Part shown: positions 34,693-42,671 of the stretch, in pieces
How the letters are laid out: every line of letters begins with the position of its first letter
Position numbering within the stretch: the first letter of the stretch is position 1
DNA from: Flavobacteriales bacterium
Lineage (GTDB): Bacteria > Bacteroidota > Bacteroidia > Flavobacteriales_D > Sanyastnellaceae
Assembly: GCA_947462725.1 (NCBI GenBank)
Contig: CANHPZ010000003.1
Coordinates: 1 to 54,236, forward strand
Reading direction: 5' to 3'
DNA length: 54,236 nt
Position numbers and translations under genes: made by a program
The notes under the pieces: generated by a model
Told to the model about the DNA's origin: nothing
The model's database searches: none
Seen by the model: the letters and a program-made list of their open reading frames with translations, nothing else

Positions 34693-34740
34693 TTAAGGAT
34701 AATCGATTACTTCAACTTCAGTGGCCTTGCCGCAATTCAA
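34693..34740 (-). pseudogene. higB: 3' remnant of a higB toxin gene
   Basis: Immediately upstream of higA the minus strand encodes LNCGKATEVEVIDYP and a stop, which matches the conserved C-terminal end of HigB toxins (GxATEVEVIDYH type). The stop lies one base from the higA ATG, as in intact higBA pairs. Upstream the frame is closed by a stop (34741-34743) and no other HigB sequence is seen, so most of the toxin is gone. The match covers only about 15 residues. Confidence 0.65.
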
Positions 34741-34793
34741 TTAAGAATAGATAGACCCTCTTGATATGAAATGCTCGAATAAAGTGCCTAGCC

Positions 34794-34976
34794 CTATGCT
34801 GTCACCTTCCTTTTCTTCTTGGAAATAACAGTCTTTTTAGGTGCATTCGGACGCATCTTACGTCCTGTCGCCTTGTAATAGGTGATAGCTTCATTGATGA
34901 GTTGAAGATCTTCCGCCGTCAAAGGCTTTGAATCAACATAGAAGTCAACTCCCTTCGGTTCTTTAATGTGTCCCAT
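34794..34976 (-). CDS. 60-residue basic protein, partner of the GNAT-like gene
   Basis: A short protein: an N-terminal GHIKEPKGVDFYVDSKPLTAEDLQLINEAITYYKATG segment with one helix, then a Lys/Arg-rich tail (KKTVISKKKRKV). There is no signal peptide or membrane helix. I recall similar small proteins in Bacteroidota next to larger genes but know no function. It begins 5 bp after the stop of the GNAT-like gene, so it is co-transcribed. Its size and charge fit an antitoxin or nucleic-acid-binding partner; this is inference. Confidence 0.7.
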   Translation of the reverse strand: MGHIKEPKGVDFYVDSKPLTAEDLQLINEAITYYKATGRKMRPNAPKKTVISKKKRKVTA

Positions 34977-34981
34977 AGCTT

Positions 34982-35515
34982 TTATTTTAATTCAGGATAA
35001 TATCGGTGAATGAGTTTAAGTGCATCTTGAGGATAGATTACCATTTTATTCCCTCCAACATGCGTTGCACCCAAACTCCTTTCATAGTGTTCTATCAATC
35101 GCGTTTTCGAAGCAAAAGATACAAAGCCTTGATAACCCTTATCCCAAGAGGTCTTGCAGGTGAAAGCGAATAAATTGCCAGGAACACCCTCGTACAATTT
35201 ATTCTTTCCTAAGTTGAATGGTGCGCTTTCAATCAGATGCAAGTAATAATGTGAGTCATTATCGCTAATACTGACAAGGCCTTGAATGATATCAGGGTTG
35301 TTATGAATCGTTAGTTTAAATACTTGACGTTCTCTAAGTTTGCGCTCCATTGACCAATTGAAAATCCATCCATTTTTAGAACTTACTAATTTTAATTCGG
35401 ACGAGGATAATGGATGAACTTCGGTCGGAAAACTATCACCTGAAATGGTGTTCACAATGCTGTTTGTTAGAGCATCAATGCGAATCCCAATCCGATTTCT
35501 AGCTTCACTTGCCAT
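34982..35515 (-). CDS. GNAT-like acetyltransferase-fold protein
   Basis: A 177-residue protein. The C-terminal half (GNLFAFTCKTSWDKGYQGFVSF, then KTRLIEHYERSLGATHVGGNKMVIY) reads like the GNAT core: strand, glycine-rich turn, helix, and the final HYERSLGA helix-strand. A clear R/Q-x-x-G-x-G/A acetyl-CoA loop is not obvious, so catalysis is uncertain. It is followed after 5 bp by a 60-residue basic protein. The pair sits next to a decayed higBA module in an AT-richer patch, which suggests an accessory island. A toxin-antitoxin role is possible. Confidence 0.6.
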   Translation of the reverse strand: MASEARNRIGIRIDALTNSIVNTISGDSFPTEVHPLSSSELKLVSSKNGWIFNWSMERKLRERQVFKLTIHNNPDIIQGLVSISDNDSHYYLHLIESAPFNLGKNKLYEGVPGNLFAFTCKTSWDKGYQGFVSFASKTRLIEHYERSLGATHVGGNKMVIYPQDALKLIHRYYPELK

Positions 35516-35586
35516 GCGCCTAAGTTACTAAAATGTATCCGCACTAACTACCCCGGATTGCGCCAATTTTCGAAAAGAAAAACAAA

Positions 35587-35616
35587 CAAAAAAAAACGCG
35601 CCTCTCAGCGCGTTTT
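35587..35616 (-). terminator. Terminator downstream of gap
   Basis: AAAACGCGC / GCGCGTTTT (35593-35601 with 35608-35616, loop CTCTCA) is followed on the minus strand by a U-run. It ends the gap transcript about 90 bp past its stop. A second GC-rich hairpin GGACGCG/CGCGTCC lies at 35634-35653. Confidence 0.8.
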
Positions 35617-35702
35617 AGATGTTAGAAGAAGGTGGACGCGCAGCGACGCGTCCGTACCTGGATATTTATGAGCGTGCAGTGTGGCGAGTTAAGGGCGCCC
35701 TT

Positions 35703-37166
35703 TTAATAGTAGATATTCCTGCGCACCTTGGCCACATACTTGGCCAGTCGAATCACTTGCTTGGTGTAGCCAAACTCATTGTCGTACCACACATACAGCA
35801 CCACGCCTTTGCCGTCGGGCGACACGATAGTGGCTTGTGAGTCGAACACCGAGCAACAGTCGTTGCCCACGATATCAGAGCTCACCAACTCTTCGCTGAT
35901 GCTGTAGTAGATCTGATTCACGAGGTCGCCTTCCAACGCGCTCTTGCGCACGGTGGCATTCACCGCGTCGAGCGTGGTGGGCTTGTCGAGGTAAACGTGT
36001 ATGATGGCCAACGACCCATTCGGTGTAGGTACACGAACGGCATTGGCGGTGAGCTTGTCCTTCAACTCGGGAATTACTTTGGTAACGGCCTTGCCTGCTC
36101 CGGTTTCGGTGATCACCATGTTCACCGCAGCGCTGCGTCCGCGACGACTCTTCTTGTGCATGTTGTCCAACAGATTCTGGTCGTTGGTGTAGGCGTGCAC
36201 GGTTTCGATGTGGCCTTTGTCGATGCCATACGCATCGTTCACGCTCTTCAACACCGGACAGATTGCATTGGTGGTGCAGCTCGCTGCAGAGAAGATGGTT
36301 TCGTTCTCGATGTCCAAGTCGCGGTGGTTGATGCCGTAAACAATATTGGGAACCTCTTTGCCTGGCGCCGTGAGAATCACCTTCTCCACACCCTTGGCCT
36401 TGAGATGTATGCTCAATGCATCGCGGTCTTTGAATACTCCCGTGTTGTCGATCAACAAAGCGTTCTGAATACCATAGGCTGTGTAATCAATCGCTCCGGG
36501 ATCCTTTGCACCAATCATGTGAATGCGCTGACCGTTTACGATCATGCACTTGTTTTCATAGTCCACATCCACGGTGCCTTTGAAGCGTCCGTGTACCGAA
36601 TCGTTTTCAAACAAAGCCGCGCGCTTCTTGATGCTCAAGTCATCGTCTTCGCGAGTAACAATAGCGCGAAGACGCAGCTGTTGACCTTTGCCGGCCTGCT
36701 TCACGAGTTCGCGTGCGGCCAATCGACCAATACGGCCGAAACCAAACAACACGACATCGCGTGGTTCAATGCTCGCGCCTTCTTCATGCATGAAGTTGCG
36801 CAGCTTCTCGTCTAAAAATTCCTTCTGATTTTTGAAATGATCGCGCTCGGCGAGCCACTCGCTGGCCAGTTTGCCGATGTCGATTTTGGCCGGAGCCAAC
36901 TCCATCTCGTAAAGTCCACGCGCCAAGTCGGCGGTATCGAAGATAGAAATGGATTTACCCACTACTTCTGCAGCGTATTTGTGCAGTCGCATGATTTCGG
37001 TGGCGCTTACATCCACCATGTGGTTGCGAAACAACACGAGCTCGATGCTCCTGTCGAATAACAATTTGCCCACACTGTTGAGCAGGTCTACTGCCGCTTT
37101 CTCTTGGTTCACATACACCTTCAGTTCATTGCTGTAAGTGTCGGATGCCATAACGTTTTGTGACAT
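35703..37166 (-). CDS. gap: Glyceraldehyde-3-phosphate dehydrogenase, long form
   Basis: A 487-residue protein. The ordinary GAPDH core starts near residue 138 (VVLFGFGRIGRLAAREL) and includes the catalytic Cys in SAASCTTNAICP (about residue 297), RRGRSAAVNMVITETGAGKA and WYDNEFGYTKQVIRL. About 135 residues precede the NAD-binding domain and are helical and acidic; this long form is found in Bacteroidota alongside the normal-length enzyme. It interconverts glyceraldehyde 3-phosphate and 1,3-bisphosphoglycerate. Whether the extension regulates activity or changes cofactor use is not known. Confidence 0.94.
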   Translation of the reverse strand: MSQNVMASDTYSNELKVYVNQEKAAVDLLNSVGKLLFDRSIELVLFRNHMVDVSATEIMRLHKYAAEVVGKSISIFDTADLARGLYEMELAPAKIDIGKLASEWLAERDHFKNQKEFLDEKLRNFMHEEGASIEPRDVVLFGFGRIGRLAARELVKQAGKGQQLRLRAIVTREDDDLSIKKRAALFENDSVHGRFKGTVDVDYENKCMIVNGQRIHMIGAKDPGAIDYTAYGIQNALLIDNTGVFKDRDALSIHLKAKGVEKVILTAPGKEVPNIVYGINHRDLDIENETIFSAASCTTNAICPVLKSVNDAYGIDKGHIETVHAYTNDQNLLDNMHKKSRRGRSAAVNMVITETGAGKAVTKVIPELKDKLTANAVRVPTPNGSLAIIHVYLDKPTTLDAVNATVRKSALEGDLVNQIYYSISEELVSSDIVGNDCCSVFDSQATIVSPDGKGVVLYVWYDNEFGYTKQVIRLAKYVAKVRRNIYY

Positions 37167-37226
37167 TGTGTAAAAAATTAAAGTTTAAAAGAACGATCCT
37201 CGGGGGTTCATTGACCCGAAGCGGCG

Positions 37227-37234
37227 CAAAGGTA
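37227..37234 (-). promoter_or_regulatory. Putative -7 box of gap
   Basis: The minus strand reads TACCTTTG followed by CGCCGC, an exact TAnnTTTG, giving a leader of about 55 nt. Confidence 0.55.
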
Positions 37235-37308
37235 ATGCGCAACTTTTATATAGAATAACAACTGCGGGTGTGAATTCAATGCCGCACTTGAGTTTTCTTT
37301 GCCACGCT

Positions 37309-37923
37309 ATGCGAAAGCTGATTTTCATATTGATGACCCACTGCCTTGTGCGCGGAGTAGCTGCTCAGTCTGCAGACAGCCTGAAGCGCACTGCTCCCGA
37401 CACGTCGCAGTTTCGCAGTGCATTCCGCAAGGAGTTCAGCGCGCGCTGGCATGTAGAGCCGCATTCGCCCTTCAAAGCAACGGCCTTGGCGCTGGCCTTT
37501 CCCGGCGCTGGACAGATCTACAATGGCATGGCTAAAGAGGGTTCTTTCTTTCGCAAGTATTGGAAGGTTCCTGTGGTGTGGGCCGGCGTGGGAACGTGTG
37601 TCGCCTTCATCGATTACAACGCGCGCAACTACCACTACTACAAACAGCAATATATCGCTGCAGTGGACTTAGATCAGAACACAAACCCAACAGATGCAAA
37701 TAGCATCACCTACCTCAACGATTCACAGGAGTATTTCCACAAGCTCATGGACGTGAGTTACATGAGTTTGGTGGGTGTGTATGTGTTGCAGGCCATCGAT
37801 GCTAATGTGGACGCGCATCTCTTCTACTACGACATCAGCAACGACCTCTCGCTGCGCTGGCATCCCTCCTACTTCATTGCCGGCAGCAAGCAGCATGGAC
37901 TGGGACTCACACTTCAATTTTAA
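37309..37923 (+). CDS. DUF5683 membrane protein
   Basis: The ATG at 37309 begins a signal peptide (MRKLIFILMTHCLVRGVAAQ); the longer open frame upstream is not used. This gives 204 residues. The DUF5683 core includes SPFKATALALAFPGAGQIYNG, YWKVPVVWAGVGTCVAFIDYN, and a second hydrophobic segment SYMSLVGVYVLQAIDANVDAHLF. In Bacteroidota this gene typically stands between parAB and dapB-lepB; here dapB and lepB follow but parAB is absent on the left. The function is unknown; an envelope or division-linked role is suggested only by synteny. Confidence 0.9.
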   Translation: MRKLIFILMTHCLVRGVAAQSADSLKRTAPDTSQFRSAFRKEFSARWHVEPHSPFKATALALAFPGAGQIYNGMAKEGSFFRKYWKVPVVWAGVGTCVAFIDYNARNYHYYKQQYIAAVDLDQNTNPTDANSITYLNDSQEYFHKLMDVSYMSLVGVYVLQAIDANVDAHLFYYDISNDLSLRWHPSYFIAGSKQHGLGLTLQF

Positions 37924-37934
37924 ACGCAAACACT

Positions 37935-38657
37935 ATGAACATCGCCATCATCGGATACGGAAAAATGGGTCAGGAAATTGAGCGCATCTTGCTCGAGAGA
38001 GGTCACCAAATTACCTTGCGTTCCACTCGTTCTACACCATTTACTGCCGCCGACCTGAGCGGCACCGATGTGGCCATTGAGTTCACTGAACCTCACTCCG
38101 CGGTTGACAATATCTTGAAATGTTTTGAAGCCCACGTGCCTGTAGTTGTTGGTACTACCGGCTGGTATACCCGCATGCCGGAAGTGCGCCAAGCATGCGC
38201 TCAACAGGAGGGCGGATTGTTCACCGCATCGAATTTCTCTATCGGGGTGAATGTCGTTTTCCAAATCAACAAAATGCTCGCACGCATCATGAGCGATTTG
38301 GATGAATACACGCCATCGATGGAAGAGATTCACCACACTGCCAAGCGCGATGCGCCCAGCGGCACAGCCATCACGCTCGCTGAAGGCATCCTGGAAAACT
38401 ATCCCAATCGCGATGGCTGGATCAACGAGGGCACCGATGATGCCCACAAGCTCGGCATCGTATCGCGCCGTGAAGGCGAAGTGCCGGGCACTCACGTCAT
38501 TCGATATACTTCTGCTGTGGATGAAATCCAACTCGTGCATCAAGCCTACAACCGCAAAGGTTTTGCGCTGGGCGCTGTGAAGGCCGCGGAGTTCATGCAC
38601 GGGAAGAAGGGTGTGTTTGGGATGACCGAACTTTTAAGGAAAATGGAGAAGGGATAA
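37935..38657 (+). CDS. dapB: 4-Hydroxy-tetrahydrodipicolinate reductase
   Basis: A 240-residue protein with the N-terminal Rossmann motif IAIIGYGKMGQEIE, GTTGWY, ASNFSIGVNVV, and the catalytic EIHHTAKRDAPSGTA segment (His133/134, Lys137). It reduces HTPA to tetrahydrodipicolinate in lysine and diaminopimelate synthesis. It begins 11 bp after the DUF5683 gene and about 95 bp before lepB, in the conserved block of the phylum. Confidence 0.97.
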   Translation: MNIAIIGYGKMGQEIERILLERGHQITLRSTRSTPFTAADLSGTDVAIEFTEPHSAVDNILKCFEAHVPVVVGTTGWYTRMPEVRQACAQQEGGLFTASNFSIGVNVVFQINKMLARIMSDLDEYTPSMEEIHHTAKRDAPSGTAITLAEGILENYPNRDGWINEGTDDAHKLGIVSRREGEVPGTHVIRYTSAVDEIQLVHQAYNRKGFALGAVKAAEFMHGKKGVFGMTELLRKMEKG

Positions 38658-38725
38658 TGAATGAGGTTGGGTAGTTAAGAATTTCTAATCTATAATCGGT
38701 AATCCATAATGCAATTGATCGACAT

Positions 38726-38733
38726 TACATTTG
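38726..38733 (+). promoter_or_regulatory. Putative -7 box before lepB
   Basis: TACATTTG is an exact consensus match 20 bp before the lepB ATG, so lepB may have its own promoter as well as read-through from dapB. Confidence 0.5.
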
Positions 38734-38752
38734 AGGCCCATAAACACTTTAT

Positions 38753-40408
38753 ATGATTGCCTGGATTCTTCTTATAGCTTTAGTACTTGTTTATAGTCTT
38801 ACGCTGCCGCCGCTGTTGAAGCGCGCTGGATTGAATGGAATTCTGGGCTACATCCCACTGGTGAATCTGGTGCTGATGCTGAAGATGATCAAGCGCCCAT
38901 GGTATTGGTTCTTCGTGATTCTGTGTCCGGGTATCAACCTGATGTTGCTCGTGGTGATGAACGTGGAAGCTGGAATTGCATTCGGAAAGCGCAGCACCAA
39001 GGACCAATGGATTTTTGGATTGCTACCCTGGTGGGGTTTCATACAACTGGCATTTAAAGAAAAAGAACTTCCGTATCTCGGTCCGCGCGACTGGACCGGC
39101 AAGAAAAAGTCCACGGCCCGTGAATGGTCGGAAGCGCTCATATTCGCCGTAATCGCCGCCTCTGCCATCCGCACATTCTTCTTCGAAGCATTTACTATTC
39201 CAACACCTTCGATGGAAAAGAGCATGCTGGTGGGCGACTATCTTTTTGTGAGCAAGCTGAGCTATGGTCCGAAAATTCCGCAGACTCCCCTATCCGTTCC
39301 GTTCCTGCACAATGCATTGCCCGGTGGCATGACCAACAGCTACGTGGAATGGATGAGCTTGCCTTACTACCGCCTGCCCGGCTTTGGTAACGTAGAGCGC
39401 CTCGATCCTGTGGTGTTCAACTTCCCGCATGGCGACACCATCATGGTTGATCCATTCTATGCCGGTCACGACTACTACAGCTACATCCGCAAAGAAGCTA
39501 TCGTATTGGCCAACGGATATGAGTTCTATGCTGCAAACCCGGAGCGCTTCGACCAAATGGCGCGTAACAATTTTGCCAATAAGAAGGTCTGTCAAGTCTG
39601 CGGCTATGAGCGCAACCAGCGTCAGCCGCGCGCATTGGCCATCGGCGGCGTTCGTTACCGCCCTATGGATAAGCGTGAGAACTATGTGAAGCGCTGCATC
39701 GGTTTGCCGGGCGACAACCTCAGCATCATCAACCGCCAGGTGCACATCAATGGTGTGCCTACCCAAGATCCGGATGGCGTTATGCAGAGCTACCGCTTTC
39801 AGGTGAAGAGTCCGGCTGCGCTGAAAAAGATTTACGCCGAGTATAAGGTCAACATCAACGACCGCAACAGCATGCTCTCGGCAGATAACGAGACCATCTA
39901 CCAATCGTCATTTACCGCCAGCGACTATGAAGCGTTAAAAGCTAGTTCAGATGTTACGGCAATTGAGGTCAACAACGACACCATTCCCGAGTCGTTCGAC
40001 CCGCAGGCATTGTTTCCTAACTCACCGCTGTATCCCTTCAACACGTGGACGCGCGACAACTACGGTCCGATTCACATTCCGGCCAAAGGAGAAACCGTTG
40101 CTCTCACTCCGGAGAATATTGCGACTTACCGTCGTGTGATCCAGAATTACGAGGGCAACACCTTGCAAGTGCGCGAGGGCAAGGCCATCATCAATGGCGC
40201 TCCGGCCGAGACGTATACCTTTAAGCAGAATTACTACTGGATGATGGGCGACAATCGCCACCAGAGTGCCGACTCGCGCTATTGGGGTTTTGTGCCTGAA
40301 GACCACATTGTGGGTAAGCCTGTGTTTACGTGGATGTCGAAGGAAGACCCGAGTTATCAGGAAACCGGTGAGTTGCGCTGGAAGCGCATGTTCCGTTTCG
40401 TGGATTGA
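38753..40408 (+). CDS. lepB: Signal peptidase I, Bacteroidota long form
   Basis: A 551-residue protein that cleaves Sec signal peptides. An N-terminal polytopic region (about residues 1-105, three or four helices, with a CPGINLMLLVVMNVEAG segment) precedes the catalytic part. The nucleophile is Ser153 in TIPTPSMEKSM and the general base Lys lies near residue 313 in KRCIGLPGDN; MMGDNRHQSADSRYWGFVP is box E. A long insert between boxes makes it roughly twice the size of the E. coli catalytic core, as usual in the phylum. It ends the DUF5683-dapB-lepB block; the WbqC gene often found next is absent. Confidence 0.96.
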   Translation: MIAWILLIALVLVYSLTLPPLLKRAGLNGILGYIPLVNLVLMLKMIKRPWYWFFVILCPGINLMLLVVMNVEAGIAFGKRSTKDQWIFGLLPWWGFIQLAFKEKELPYLGPRDWTGKKKSTAREWSEALIFAVIAASAIRTFFFEAFTIPTPSMEKSMLVGDYLFVSKLSYGPKIPQTPLSVPFLHNALPGGMTNSYVEWMSLPYYRLPGFGNVERLDPVVFNFPHGDTIMVDPFYAGHDYYSYIRKEAIVLANGYEFYAANPERFDQMARNNFANKKVCQVCGYERNQRQPRALAIGGVRYRPMDKRENYVKRCIGLPGDNLSIINRQVHINGVPTQDPDGVMQSYRFQVKSPAALKKIYAEYKVNINDRNSMLSADNETIYQSSFTASDYEALKASSDVTAIEVNNDTIPESFDPQALFPNSPLYPFNTWTRDNYGPIHIPAKGETVALTPENIATYRRVIQNYEGNTLQVREGKAIINGAPAETYTFKQNYYWMMGDNRHQSADSRYWGFVPEDHIVGKPVFTWMSKEDPSYQETGELRWKRMFRFVD

Positions 40409-40557
40409 GGTTGAGTTGTGCAGAGCTGTGAATACGAATTTATTTCACGCAAAGGCCGAAAAGACCAGCGCTAACAGCGCAATGCAACTCGCAACAGATT
40501 TGAATTCTTTGCGGAAATTCCCTTGGCGAACTTTGCGCGATACCCGCACTTTCGGGT

Positions 40558-41346
40558 TTATCGCGCCGCGCCATTCGACTTCGACCACTGCTGAAAGGCA
40601 TCCAGGAAGAGTGGCACGCGGCGCATGGAGATGGGCAAAACTGTTCCGTCGTTGAATGTGACCTCCACTCCATTTTCGCTTTGCCAACTTTTGATGTGAT
40701 GCAGGTTGATGATCTGCGTATGCTGTATGCGCACGAAGCCATAACCATCGAGTACCTCATCATAATGTTTGATGGGTTTGCACGTGAGCATGCTATCACC
40801 GTTGTGCAAAAATGCATGCGTATACGGACCGTCGCATTCGAGCCTTACCACGTGCTGCGGAGGCAATACGGTATATCCTTTCACATTGGGCAGCACCACC
40901 TCGCGCAATTTTTGTTTGCGCCAATTCGCCGCCAAATGATGGATGGCCGAGCAATAGGATTTCGAAAACGAAGGACTTTCCTCACGCATATGCCGGAGCT
41001 CTTGCAAACGAGCCTCAAGTTCGCGGCATTCGCGCATGGTGATGGGCAGGTGCAAATAATCCAGCGCACACGCGTTGATTTTCCGAACTGATATATGTTC
41101 ATTGGGAACCACAAAAACAACGAAGGGACAATTATCCGAGAGGCTTCCCAATAGTTGAGGGAGCGCTTCGTCGCTCATATCGAGTTGAGTGAAAATAACA
41201 TCAAACTGCCGGCTTAAGCCGCCGGCAGTTGCACTGTCGGTCCATTCGTAAACGTAATCAACATCAAACGTGTGGGAGCACTTATTCAGTTGTGTTTGAA
41301 TAGACTCTCCCAAGTCCCGATCGCGGGTCCATATTGCACAATTCAT
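40558..41346 (-). CDS. LytTR-type regulator with degenerate receiver domain
   Basis: A 262-residue protein. Residues ~1-120 have a CheY-like pattern, but the expected phosphoacceptor Asp is replaced: FDVIFTQLDMSD aligns Gln where the Asp should be, and the N-terminal acidic pair is RDRD. Residues ~155-255 are a LytTR DNA-binding domain (VVRLECDGPYTHAFLHNGDSMLTCKPIKHYDEVLDGYGFVRIQHTQIINLHHIKSW). It probably binds DNA without classical phosphorylation. It faces the duplicated cassette across a 336-bp gap that holds an 18-bp palindrome, so it may regulate that locus and itself. Confidence 0.85.
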   Translation of the reverse strand: MNCAIWTRDRDLGESIQTQLNKCSHTFDVDYVYEWTDSATAGGLSRQFDVIFTQLDMSDEALPQLLGSLSDNCPFVVFVVPNEHISVRKINACALDYLHLPITMRECRELEARLQELRHMREESPSFSKSYCSAIHHLAANWRKQKLREVVLPNVKGYTVLPPQHVVRLECDGPYTHAFLHNGDSMLTCKPIKHYDEVLDGYGFVRIQHTQIINLHHIKSWQSENGVEVTFNDGTVLPISMRRVPLFLDAFQQWSKSNGAAR

Positions 41347-41465
41347 TTTTCAGTTAGTTGTGGAATCAATGAGTGCGACAAAAATGAATCTCAAGATGAT
41401 GCGCCTTACTTATTGGAATCCTAATACTAAAAATACATTGGCAATCAGCTAGTTTCATTTTTCGC

Positions 41466-41483
41466 ATTAGTACATGTACTAAT
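41466..41483. promoter_or_regulatory. 18-bp perfect palindrome, candidate operator
   Basis: ATTAGTACATGTACTAAT is identical to its reverse complement over all 18 bases and has no loop, which suits a dimeric DNA-binding protein. It lies between the divergent LytTR gene and the cassette. The NarL-type regulator at 44623 or the LytTR protein are possible binders. Confidence 0.55.
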
Positions 41484-41649
41484 CAAAAATCGTCATCTGC
41501 TCGTTTTCAACTTTTCATTCGACGCAGTGAAATGCGTGCCATGCCTTGTCGGGTTTAGCGTTCATGGATAGTGAATCATCCTTGCACCGCGTCCATCGAA
41601 TGACTTCTAAAATATTACCACCGCACATGCAAACGCGTAATGAATCCAT

Positions 41650-41657
41650 TATGTTTG
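41650..41657 (+). promoter_or_regulatory. Putative -7 box of the duplicated cassette
   Basis: TATGTTTG is an exact TAnnTTTG match, 25 bp before the ATG at 41683. No -33 TTG is seen at the right spacing. Confidence 0.45.
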
Positions 41658-41682
41658 TTGCTCATCAAACTCAATCATCACC

Positions 41683-41997
41683 ATGTCATTCAACGGAAAC
41701 GAAGGCGCAGTCATTTCACTGGCCGATGCTGCAGACCTCACTGCCAATTACCGCGCAACCATTTCAACCGGCGACACCATTGCCATGTTTGTGGGGCGCA
41801 ACAAATTGCTCGATATTCTCAACCAACCCGGCTGCATGGGTGTACGTATCTACTATGGCTTGGACAGCAAAGGAGAAAAACGCATGGTACTCGTGGGCGC
41901 CGCCGCCAATGAGGATGATATGGAGAAGGGGGTGATTGTAGACGAATTAATTAGTTGTCCCAATGCTTGCAGCGCGGCCAATCTGCTTAATTCATAA
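41683..41997 (+). CDS. Small soluble protein of duplicated cassette, copy 1
   Basis: A 104-residue protein with no signal peptide or membrane helix. Visible features are MSFNGNEGAVISLADAADL, FVGRNKLLDILNQPGCMGVRIYYGLD, RMVLVGAAANEDDM and a C-terminal tail CPNACSAANLLNS with a C-x3-C pair. I recall similar small proteins of unknown function in Bacteroidota, recognisable by the GCMGxRIYYGL motif. It is followed after 11 bp by a polytopic membrane protein, and the pair is repeated downstream. This copy has what looks like the native N-terminus. Confidence 0.8.
   Translation: MSFNGNEGAVISLADAADLTANYRATISTGDTIAMFVGRNKLLDILNQPGCMGVRIYYGLDSKGEKRMVLVGAAANEDDMEKGVIVDELISCPNACSAANLLNS
41716..41948. 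repeat. Direct repeat R1a (233 bp), copy 1
   Basis: Aligned without gaps to 42728-42960 at an offset of 1012 bp; I count six mismatches. It spans most of the small cassette gene and begins with the 14-bp motif TCACTGGCCGATGC. Confidence 0.93.
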
Positions 41998-42008
41998 ATT
42001 AATATTGA

Positions 42009-42671
42009 GTGAAGGCAGATTATTTTTTCAATTTACTTTGTTGGATTACCATAATCGTTCAACTCATTAGCACAATTGTGGGTATTAAAGCTTGGCATCT
42101 CTTTAAGCACAAACCCGCATTTTGGCTGTCCATTTATTCCTGTATCGAATTCGTTAGAAGTTTAATCGGTTATTTGATGGCAGCATCCGGCATTAATAAT
42201 CATGGATTCTATTGGTATTCCAAGGATCTTTCTGCTTTAGCCATTTTCATTTTTGGGCTGTCCCTCATACAAGAAAAGAAATTACGCAAATACGTGTCAA
42301 TTGTATTTGCAATTTCATTGTTAATTTCTTTTACGCTTGCATTGCTGCAAACCTCTATTGAAATTAGAAATTTAATAAGACATCACCAATTATTACAGAT
42401 TTCGGTCAGTGCATTCATACTTCGAGATAAGGTAAAAAACAACAATGGACTTCCCTTTAAAAATGACCCCTGGACGATAATTGCCTTGGTAATTTTGGGA
42501 AGTCAATCAATATCTTTATTGTCTATTTATAGTCGTTACTTTTTTGTATCCATGCATAGTACGAACGTCGTCAACATTTTGATGAACTACATAAACTGCT
42601 TTGCCATTCTCTTCTGTTATCTCCTCATTACCATTCAACTCAAGAAATTGAAAAATCTCACGCTAACATGA
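42009..42671 (+). CDS. Polytopic membrane protein of duplicated cassette, copy 1
   Basis: A 220-residue protein with about six or seven hydrophobic helices (for example FFNLLCWITIIVQLISTIVGI, LSALAIFIFGLSLI, YVSIVFAISLLISFTLALL, IIALVILGSQSISLLSIY). Conserved with its paralogue are WLSIY..EF.RSL.G, EKK.R.Y.SI, LRD, DPW..IA..IL, and the identical C-terminus LITIQLKKLKNLTLT. I know no named family. The gene is visibly AT-richer than its neighbours. The stop overlaps the start of the second small gene by 4 bp, so translation is coupled. Confidence 0.75.
   Translation: MKADYFFNLLCWITIIVQLISTIVGIKAWHLFKHKPAFWLSIYSCIEFVRSLIGYLMAASGINNHGFYWYSKDLSALAIFIFGLSLIQEKKLRKYVSIVFAISLLISFTLALLQTSIEIRNLIRHHQLLQISVSAFILRDKVKNNNGLPFKNDPWTIIALVILGSQSISLLSIYSRYFFVSMHSTNVVNILMNYINCFAILFCYLLITIQLKKLKNLTLT

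Larger units (their letters stand above)
41347..41682. other. Divergent regulatory gap
   Basis: No convincing gene. It holds a weak -7 match for the LytTR gene (CATTTTTG on the minus strand, 41386-41379), a perfect palindrome (41466-41483) and a TATGTTTG box for the cassette (41650-41657). Confidence 0.5.

Noticed and set aside
34495-34764. 89-residue plus-strand ORF over higA
   Set aside because: higA on the other strand has a clear helix-turn-helix; this frame has none.
35997-36815. 272-residue plus-strand ORF
   Set aside because: Antisense to gap and without recognisable features.
37920-38600. 226-residue minus-strand ORF
   Set aside because: Antisense to dapB.
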